A DNA stretch of 64,000 bases, taken from the NCBI GenBank assembly GCA_965367295.1, contig CBDUHN010000005.1:62001-126000 (forward strand). The letters run 5' to 3'. A program made the position numbers and the translations under genes. Origin of the DNA: JAIVHA01 sp965367295. Its GTDB lineage: Bacteria > Pseudomonadota > Gammaproteobacteria > DSM-19610. Shown piece after piece: positions 59,299-64,000 of this stretch. Positions within the stretch are counted from its first letter, which is position 1. Each line of letters starts with the position of its first letter. The notes under the pieces are model-generated. The model was not told where the DNA came from and ran no database searches. It was given only the letters and a program-made list of their open reading frames with translations.

Positions 59299-59790
59299 AT
59301 GTTTGAACGTTTGATTGAAAACACACTCTATTCCGCCCGCTGGCTGCTGGCCCCCATCTACCTTGGCCTGAGCCTCGCCCTGCTGGCCATGGGCATAAAA
59401 TTTTTCCAGGAGATCCTGCACGTACTGCCGGTGATCCTCAACACCAGCGAGAAAGACCTGGTATTGACCATACTGGCCATGATCGACCTTACCATGGTGG
59501 GTGGACTGATCATCATGGTGATGTTCAGCGGTTACGAGAATTTTGTCTCCCGGCTGGATATCGGCGAGGGTGAACATAAACTGGACTGGCTCGGCAAGCT
59601 GGACGCCGGTTCGCTGAAGCTGAAGATCGCCGCCTCCATCGTTGCCATTTCTTCCATCCACCTGCTGCGCGCCTTCATGAATGCACCACAGATCCCGGAC
59701 AATACGCTGATGTGGTACGTAATCATTCACATGACCTTCGTGGTATCGGCGGTGGCCATGGGCTATCTGGACAAAATGACCAAACATTGA
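59299..59790 (+). CDS. YqhA/UPF0114 family inner-membrane protein
   Basis: A 163-residue membrane protein with three to four helices: RWLLAPIYLGLSLALLAMGI, LVLTILAMIDLTMVGGLIIM, IAASIVAISSIHLLRAFMNA and WYVIIHMTFVVSAVAMGYLD. The amphipathic ENFVSRLDIGEGEHKLDWLG is family-typical. The function is unknown. The start at 59299 is chosen since MFERLIENTLYSARWLLAP is the conserved start; the frame is open 14 codons further upstream. A bidirectional terminator follows. Confidence 0.9.
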   Translation: MFERLIENTLYSARWLLAPIYLGLSLALLAMGIKFFQEILHVLPVILNTSEKDLVLTILAMIDLTMVGGLIIMVMFSGYENFVSRLDIGEGEHKLDWLGKLDAGSLKLKIAASIVAISSIHLLRAFMNAPQIPDNTLMWYVIIHMTFVVSAVAMGYLDKMTKH

Positions 59791-59811
59791 GGGTGATTTT
59801 TTCCTGCATAT

Positions 59812-59840
59812 AAAAAAGCCCGCATCATGCGGGCTTTTTT
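59812..59840. terminator. bidirectional intrinsic terminator
   Basis: The stem GCCCGCAT/ATGCGGGC (59818-59834, one-base loop as written) is flanked by six A on the left and six T on the right, serving the convergent yqhA-like and kinase genes. Confidence 0.9.
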
Positions 59841-59857
59841 ATATCTTGATGCGGCTC

Positions 59858-59875
59858 GTCCGAATGAATTCGGAC
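59858..59875. repeat. intergenic palindrome family, copy 9
   Basis: GTCCGAATGAATTCGGAC, a near-perfect palindrome between the terminator and the kinase stop. Confidence 0.85.
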
Positions 59876-59899
59876 AACGATACCGCAATCCGTAGCCCC

Positions 59900-60835
59900 T
59901 CAATCCAGGCTGCTGCCGAAACTCTCCCGATAGCGCGCCCTGAACTCGTCCATGGTGAAGCGGTGGTTCTGGGTGCCATGCTGCTCGATCTTGATGGCCC
60001 CCATCAGGGCGGCGATGCGGCCTGTGGTTTCCCAGTCCATACCGTTCATCATGCCGTACAGCAGGCCACCGCGGTAGGCATCGCCGCAACCGGTGGGATC
60101 GTTCACGGCCTGGGTCGGCGCCGGCGGGATCTCGATGCGTTTGCCATCGGTATAGATCCAGGAACCCTCACCACCGCGGGTAACAATGAAGGCCTGTACC
60201 TGCTCGGCCAGTTCCTCGAGGGTCATACCGGTCCGCTCCTGGGTGAGCCGCGATTCATAGTCATTCATGCAGGCCCAGTCGGCCTGGGCGATGAAGGCCT
60301 TCAACTCATCACCATTGAACATCGGCAGCCCCTGGCCCGGGTCGAAGATGAAGGGAATACCGGCGCTCACGAACTGCTCCGCGTGCTCCAGCATGGCCTG
60401 ACGGCCATCCGGGGACAGCAGGCCGAGACTGATGCCATCGGTATCGCTGATTTTGTTCTTGTGGGCGAAATCCATGGCACCGGGATGGAATGCAGTAATC
60501 TGGTTGTCATCCAGGTCGGTGGTGATGAAGGCCTGCGCAGTGTAACTATCCTCCACTACCCGCACATGGCGATGATCGATACCACATTCGTCCAGCCACT
60601 GCAGGTAAGGTCCGAAATCAGTGCCCACCGTGGCCATGGGCACGGGTTCTCCACCCAGCATTTTCAGGTTGTAGGCGATGTTGCCGGCGCAGCCGCCGAA
60701 CTCACGGCGCATATCCGGCACCAGGAAGCATACATTCAGGATATGCACCTGATCGGGCAGGATGTGGTTCTTGAAGCGGTCCTTGAAGACCATGATATTG
60801 TCGAAGGCGTAGGAACCACAGATCAGTGCAGACAT
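59900..60835 (-). CDS. PfkB-family kinase, adenosine-kinase-like
   Basis: A 311-residue ribokinase-fold sugar/nucleoside kinase: MSALICGSYAFDNIMVFKDR, REFGGCAGNIAYNLKMLGG (substrate-binding GGxxxN), VGTDFGPYLQWLDECGIDHR, and the PfkB signature VNDPTGCGDAYRGGLLYGM (catalytic Asp in GCGD). The N-terminal half resembles bacterial adenosine kinases, as annotated in related gammaproteobacteria. Substrate preference cannot be read directly. AGGTG lies just before the ATG. It is downstream of dgkA on the same strand. Confidence 0.8.
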   Translation of the reverse strand: MSALICGSYAFDNIMVFKDRFKNHILPDQVHILNVCFLVPDMRREFGGCAGNIAYNLKMLGGEPVPMATVGTDFGPYLQWLDECGIDHRHVRVVEDSYTAQAFITTDLDDNQITAFHPGAMDFAHKNKISDTDGISLGLLSPDGRQAMLEHAEQFVSAGIPFIFDPGQGLPMFNGDELKAFIAQADWACMNDYESRLTQERTGMTLEELAEQVQAFIVTRGGEGSWIYTDGKRIEIPPAPTQAVNDPTGCGDAYRGGLLYGMMNGMDWETTGRIAALMGAIKIEQHGTQNHRFTMDEFRARYRESFGSSLD

Positions 60836-60881
60836 TCGTTCACCTCATGTATTCGATCCGTTTTACGGACACGTGTATTTT

Positions 60882-60903
60882 GCAGGTCCAAAATCATTCG
60901 GAC
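60882..60903. repeat. intergenic palindrome family, copy 10
   Basis: GCAGGTCCAAAATCATTCGG then AC, a degenerate member between dgkA and the kinase gene. Confidence 0.65.
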
Positions 60904-60908
60904 GATAC

Positions 60909-61304
60909 TTACAGGAAAAGCACCAATCCCCAGACAATGGCGGCGTTGATCAGTGCCACCAGCACCGCTGCAGAGCCGATGTCCTTGGCGCGGCCGGCCA
61001 GCGGATGCACTTCATCACTGATGCGATCCACCACGGTCTCGATGGCCGAATTCAATAATTCCACCAGCAGCACCAGCACCCAGACCGCTACCAGTACCGC
61101 CTTTTCCAGACCGGTGCCACCGAGCCAGATGCCCAGCGGTACCAGCACCAGGGACAAGGCCATCTCCTGGCGAAAGGCGGCTTCGTGCATGAAGGCGGCG
61201 CGCAGGCCAGCCCAGGAATAGCCGGCGGCGCTGATGAGACGGGCGAAGCCCGTCTTTCCGGGTTTTGGCAACTTCTTCGCTCTTGTTGGTATGCTAAGCC
61301 GCAC
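60909..61304 (-). CDS. dgkA: diacylglycerol kinase
   Basis: A 131-residue small trimeric membrane kinase: GYSWAGLRAAFMHEAAFRQE, MALSLVLVPLGIWLGG, VLVLLVELLNSAIETVVDRI, and EVHPLAGRAKDIGSAAVLVA. The catalytic Glu residues in ELLNSAIE and the EAAFRQE motif are intact. It rephosphorylates diacylglycerol. The start codon is GTG at 61304; shorter starts are possible since the basic leader RAKKLPKPGKTG is variable. Confidence 0.93.
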   Translation of the reverse strand: MRLSIPTRAKKLPKPGKTGFARLISAAGYSWAGLRAAFMHEAAFRQEMALSLVLVPLGIWLGGTGLEKAVLVAVWVLVLLVELLNSAIETVVDRISDEVHPLAGRAKDIGSAAVLVALINAAIVWGLVLFL

Positions 61305-61345
61305 ACCTTACCCAAGGCACTACCGCCCTTGCAAGCCGCCAACTG

Positions 61346-61369
61346 TAGGTCCGAATAAATTCGGACCTA
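61346..61369. repeat. intergenic palindrome family, copy 11 (perfect)
   Basis: TAGGTCCGAAT-AA-ATTCGGACCTA, an 11+2+11 perfect palindrome between gcvPB and dgkA. It is the best-conserved copy. Confidence 0.9.
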
Positions 61370-61399
61370 TAAGTGCCACACCAGATGCTCGGGGAGCTT

Positions 61400-62854
61400 T
61401 CAGCCCACCGTACCGGACCAGGCCAGGTCCAGTTCACGTGCCGCACGCACATCATCGAGGCGGCGCACCGGCTGGGTGTGAGGGGCTTCCCTGAGGATTT
61501 CCGGATTGCTTGCGGCTTCTTCGAGGATCTTCACCATGGCATCCACGAAACCGTCCAGTTCCTCCTTCGCCTCGGTCTCCGTCGGCTCGATGAGCAGGCA
61601 CTCGGGCACCAGCATCGGGAAGTAGGTGGTAGGTGCATGATAGCCAAAATCGAGCAGGCGCTTGGCGAAGTCCATGGCGGTCACGCCAAGGTTCTTCTGC
61701 TGCGGCTTCAGGGTGACGATAAACTCATGGGTGGCGCGGCGATCCGGAAACGCAAGCGTGAAACCCTTGTCCCGCAGTCGCGCCATCAGGTAGTTGGCAT
61801 TGAGCGTGGCATATTCGGCGACACGGTGCATGCCCTCCCGACCGAGCATGCGCGCATAGACATAGGCCCGCAGCAGTACGCCCGCGTTGCCCATGAATGC
61901 CGATAGCCGGCCCATGGTATCGGGACAATCCTGTTCCGTCAGCCAGACATATTCATCGCCATCCCTGCCGACCATGGGCACGGGCAGGTAAGGTTTGAGG
62001 CGCTCGCTCACACCCACAGGACCGGCACCGGGACCACCACCACCGTGCGGGGTGGAGAAGGTCTTGTGCAGGTTCATGTGAATGACATCAAAGCCCATAT
62101 CACCGGGCCGCACCTTGCCGAGAATGGCATTGAGGTTGGCACCATCGTAATACAGCAGCCCACCCGCTTCGTGCACGGTCTTGGCAATCGCCTCGATACT
62201 GCGTTCGAACACACCCAGGGTGGACGGGTTGGTCAGCATCAGCCCGGCGGTCTGCGGCCCCACCGCCTTTTTCAATGCATCCAGATCCACGTCACCGTGC
62301 CGGTCGGTGGGGATTTCCTTCACCTTGTAGCCGCACATGGTGGCGGTGGCGGGATTGGTGCCGTGCGCCGCATCGGGTACCAGGATCTCATTGCGGACAT
62401 CGTCACCACGGGCATCGTGATAGGCACGGATCATGGCCACCCCGGCGAATTCGCCCTGGGCACCGGCCGCGGGCGTCAGCGATACCGCCTTCATGCCGGT
62501 CACCTCCTTGAGGATCTCCTGCAGTTCATACATGCAGGCCATGAAGCCCTGCCCCACCGCCTCGGGACCTAGGGGATGGCGTGCCAGCATGCCCGGCAGC
62601 ATGGCCAGGGTATTGCAGCCACGCGGGTTGTATTTCATGGTGCAGGACCCGAGCGGGTAGAAATTGGTATCGATGGAGAAGTTCTTCTGCGACAGCCGTG
62701 TGAAGTGGCGTACCGTCTGCATCTCCGAAACCTCCGGCAGGCCTGCCCGCTCGGTGCGGCGCAGATGTGCTGGGATATCGTCCACCTCGGGTGCACTGTG
62801 GGGAGCCTGGGCGGTGGCGCAGCGTCCGCTGCGGGATTCTTCGAAGATCAGCAT
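61400..62854 (-). CDS. gcvPB: glycine dehydrogenase (decarboxylating) subunit 2
   Basis: A 484-residue PLP-dependent GcvPB, the C-terminal half of the glycine cleavage P-protein in organisms with split subunits. Motifs: NFSIDTNFYPLGSCTMKYNP, VSLTPAAGAQGEFAGVAMIR, DAAHGTNPATATMCGY and the PLP-Lys region VIHMNLHKTFSTPHGGGGPG. It decarboxylates glycine and passes the aminomethyl group to lipoylated GcvH. tpx lies between it and gcvPA, an unusual arrangement. Confidence 0.95.
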   Translation of the reverse strand: MLIFEESRSGRCATAQAPHSAPEVDDIPAHLRRTERAGLPEVSEMQTVRHFTRLSQKNFSIDTNFYPLGSCTMKYNPRGCNTLAMLPGMLARHPLGPEAVGQGFMACMYELQEILKEVTGMKAVSLTPAAGAQGEFAGVAMIRAYHDARGDDVRNEILVPDAAHGTNPATATMCGYKVKEIPTDRHGDVDLDALKKAVGPQTAGLMLTNPSTLGVFERSIEAIAKTVHEAGGLLYYDGANLNAILGKVRPGDMGFDVIHMNLHKTFSTPHGGGGPGAGPVGVSERLKPYLPVPMVGRDGDEYVWLTEQDCPDTMGRLSAFMGNAGVLLRAYVYARMLGREGMHRVAEYATLNANYLMARLRDKGFTLAFPDRRATHEFIVTLKPQQKNLGVTAMDFAKRLLDFGYHAPTTYFPMLVPECLLIEPTETEAKEELDGFVDAMVKILEEAASNPEILREAPHTQPVRRLDDVRAARELDLAWSGTVG

Positions 62855-62901
62855 GATGTATCCATCGATTCGGTTGTGTTGAACATTGATATTGCGGTGC
62901 T

Positions 62902-62917
62902 GGTGGATTCATCCACC
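62902..62917. repeat. GGTGGATTCATCCACC hairpin
   Basis: GGTGGA-TTCA-TCCACC, a 6-bp stem next to the paired palindromes between tpx and gcvPB. It could be part of the same repeat unit. Confidence 0.55.
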
Positions 62918-62918
62918 T

Positions 62919-62945
62919 GCAGGTACGAATTCATTCGCAATACCA
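62919..62945. repeat. intergenic palindrome family, copy 12 (REPIN-like left arm)
   Basis: GCAGGTACGAATTCATTCGC then AATACCA. It matches the reverse complement of copy 13 at 24 of 27 positions, giving an inverted pair across a 13-base spacer. Confidence 0.85.
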
Positions 62946-62958
62946 ACGCTGCGATTCG

Positions 62959-62985
62959 TGGTAATGCGAATGAATCCGCACCTGC
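62959..62985. repeat. intergenic palindrome family, copy 13 (REPIN-like right arm)
   Basis: TGGTAATGCGAATGAATCCG then CACCTGC, inverted relative to copy 12. The pair could fold as one long cruciform. Confidence 0.85.
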
Positions 62986-63015
62986 ATTTGCCCTGCCATG
63001 AGACAGGAATACGCA

Positions 63016-63507
63016 TCAGATGTGTTTGAGCGCCGCGTCGTAATCCGGTTCCTGGGCAATCTCCGGCACCATCTCGGTATACACGACCTTGTCATTTTCA
63101 TCGATGACCACCACGGCGCGGGCGGTAATGCCGGCCAGCGGGCCATCCTCGATCAGTACCCCGTAGTCCTTGGCGAAGTTGCGGCTGCGCATCATGGACA
63201 GCGGAATCACCTTGTCCACGCCTTCGCCGGTGCAGAACCGGGTCATGGCAAAGGGCAGGTCGGCGGCAATCACCAGCATCACGGCATTGTCACCGGCGTG
63301 ATCGTTGAACTTTTTGGTGGAGGTGGCGCACACCGGGGTGTCGAGGCTGGGCACGATGTTGAGCAGTTTCTTCCTGCCCTGGTAATCGGCCAGGCGTCGA
63401 TCGTTCAGTTCGCCGTCCACCAGGTGGAAATCGGGGGCCGCGCTGCCCACGGCGGGCAGTTCGCCATTGGTATGAATCTCATTTCCTTGCAGGGTTATGG
63501 TCGCCAT
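63016..63507 (-). CDS. tpx: thiol peroxidase (Tpx, atypical 2-Cys peroxiredoxin)
   Basis: A 163-residue peroxiredoxin: MATITLQGNEIHTNGELPAV, LLNIVPSLDTPVCATSTKKF (peroxidatic Cys in PVCATST), DLPFAMTRFCTGEGVDKVIP (resolving Cys) and VVIDENDKVVYTEMVPEIAQ. It reduces H2O2 and organic peroxides using thioredoxin. The start is the ATG at 63507. It sits between gcvPA and gcvPB on the same strand. Confidence 0.95.
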   Translation of the reverse strand: MATITLQGNEIHTNGELPAVGSAAPDFHLVDGELNDRRLADYQGRKKLLNIVPSLDTPVCATSTKKFNDHAGDNAVMLVIAADLPFAMTRFCTGEGVDKVIPLSMMRSRNFAKDYGVLIEDGPLAGITARAVVVIDENDKVVYTEMVPEIAQEPDYDAALKHI

Positions 63508-63631
63508 GGTCGTTCTCCTTTTGTCTGGTTTATTCACCGCAAAGCCGCAAAAAACGCCGGGAAACACATCGAGAAATGGTTTTTCTCTGTGCCCTTTCCG
63601 TACTTGCGGTTCAGCTTTGCGACGTACTCCG

Positions 63632-64000
63632 TCAGGCCATTTTGGGTTGCACCGGGCAACCCGCCTTGGTCTGTTTTTCCAGCATGCGCATCAGGTGACC
63701 CGCATACAGCTGCAGGTCGGCATCGGCCTTGGTTTCCGTGGCGCAGACCAGCAGGGTATTCTTCAGTTCAGGGTAATCGCTTTCAAGCTCGAAGCCGGGC
63801 AACAGGTTGTGTGCGGCGAAGGGGCGAATCACACCCTTCAGCGGGATGGCGAATTCCAGCGCGCATTCATGGAAGAAGGGGCGATTGAAACGCGGCTTCA
63901 CGAAATCATTGGCGGTGAGCAGGTCCACCAGCTTGCGGGTGTTGGCGTGACAGGTCGCTGCCACCTTCTCCAGGCCCGCCGCACCCAGCAGCGACATGTA
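63632..64000 (-). CDS. gcvPA: glycine dehydrogenase (decarboxylating) subunit 1, C-terminal part
   Basis: The visible 3' end of GcvPA; the 5' end lies beyond the window, since the frame continues past 64000. Recognisable C-terminal sequence includes MSLLGAAGLEKVAATCHANT, FNRPFFHECALEFAIPLKGV, and FELESDYPELKNTLLVCATE, ending in KAGCPVQPKMA. With GcvPB it forms the glycine cleavage P-protein. Only about 122 residues are in view, so the internal ATG at 63997 is not a true start. Confidence 0.93.
   Translation of the reverse strand, partial: YMSLLGAAGLEKVAATCHANTRKLVDLLTANDFVKPRFNRPFFHECALEFAIPLKGVIRPFAAHNLLPGFELESDYPELKNTLLVCATETKADADLQLYAGHLMRMLEKQTKAGCPVQPKMA

Noticed and set aside
59856..59876. 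Palindromic repeat copies as LexA or Fur operators
   Set aside because: Their number, variability and location at gene ends as well as between convergent genes fit a repeat family rather than operators.
1..64000. CRISPR array, prophage, complete insertion sequence or tRNA genes
   Set aside because: No regular direct repeats with spacers, no integrase or transposase reading frame and no tRNA-like cloverleaf were found by eye.

Overview
The window is a GC-rich chromosomal segment of a gammaproteobacterium. The gene families (LptD-SurA-PdxA-KsgA, AmgK-MurU, FimL-like protein, DUF2058, DUF6394 with a K+ channel, proteobacterial GshA, two-subunit glycine dehydrogenase GcvPA/GcvPB, VPLPA-CTERM exported proteins) fit the Chromatiales/Ectothiorhodospiraceae-like sulfur-oxidiser branch or a close relative. 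That placement is inference from gene content; no rRNA is present. I saw no tRNA, CRISPR array, prophage or complete insertion sequence.

Layout. 0-2.3 kb: an ExeA/GspA-type AAA ATPase on the minus strand. 2.4-2.8 kb: a decayed alpha/beta-hydrolase gene. 2.9-9.6 kb (plus): orphan MlaC, a DUF2934 protein, a YbaK-HDOD fusion, a FimL-like scaffold, and a DUF6394 membrane protein paired with a two-TM RCK potassium channel. 9.6-12.5 kb (minus): BolA, a small conserved protein, a HIT-superfamily nucleotidyltransferase/phosphorylase-like protein and a shortened MCP-type signalling protein. 12.6-14.5 kb: gshA and a small ORF with its own promoter. 14.5-20.3 kb (minus): AEC permease, DUF2058 protein, and an RND pump with its adaptor. 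20.5-25.2 kb: a GST, an AT-rich island with a Pro-rich exported protein and a VPLPA-CTERM protein behind a sigma-54-like promoter, then ybeD-lipB-lipA. 25.3-32.9 kb: a glycosyltransferase-like protein with an aspartoacylase-like protein, a chemoreceptor, and amgK-murU followed by a GCS2-family ligase. 33-39 kb: lptD-surA-pdxA-ksgA-usp. 39.2-42.4 kb (minus): a second VPLPA-CTERM protein, a PP2C phosphatase, a Ser/Thr-kinase-like protein and a small exported protein. 42.6-46.3 kb: ComFB-like protein, a small conserved protein, pgl-glk, apaG-apaH. 46.3-46.85 kb: a repeat-rich gene-free block. 46.85-53.5 kb (minus): folA, thyA, lgt, rlmI and a tightly overlapping GT2-TVP38-GT39 cassette. 53.5-59.8 kb: DUF255 thioredoxin-fold protein, rhodanese, methyltransferase, ppnP, M48 peptidase and two YbjQ proteins, then a YqhA-like protein. 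59.9-64 kb (minus): adenosine-kinase-like PfkB protein, dgkA, gcvPB, tpx and the end of gcvPA.

How the genes work together. Much of the window serves the envelope: LPS assembly (LptD, SurA), peptidoglycan sugar recycling (AmgK, MurU), lipoprotein maturation (Lgt), lipid recycling (DgkA), lipid transport (MlaC), a putative lipid-linked sugar cassette, and two proteins with exosortase-type C-terminal signals. A second theme is signalling and surface behaviour (FimL-like, HDOD, two MCP-type proteins, PP2C with a kinase). Lipoate synthesis (LipB/LipA) and the glycine cleavage P-protein are functionally linked, because the cleavage H-protein carries lipoate.

The most notable non-coding signal is a family of at least 13 intergenic palindromes with a GTCCGAAT-n-ATTCGGAC-type core. 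It includes one inverted pair arranged like a REPIN. Sigma-54-like -24/-12 sites lie upstream of both VPLPA-CTERM loci.
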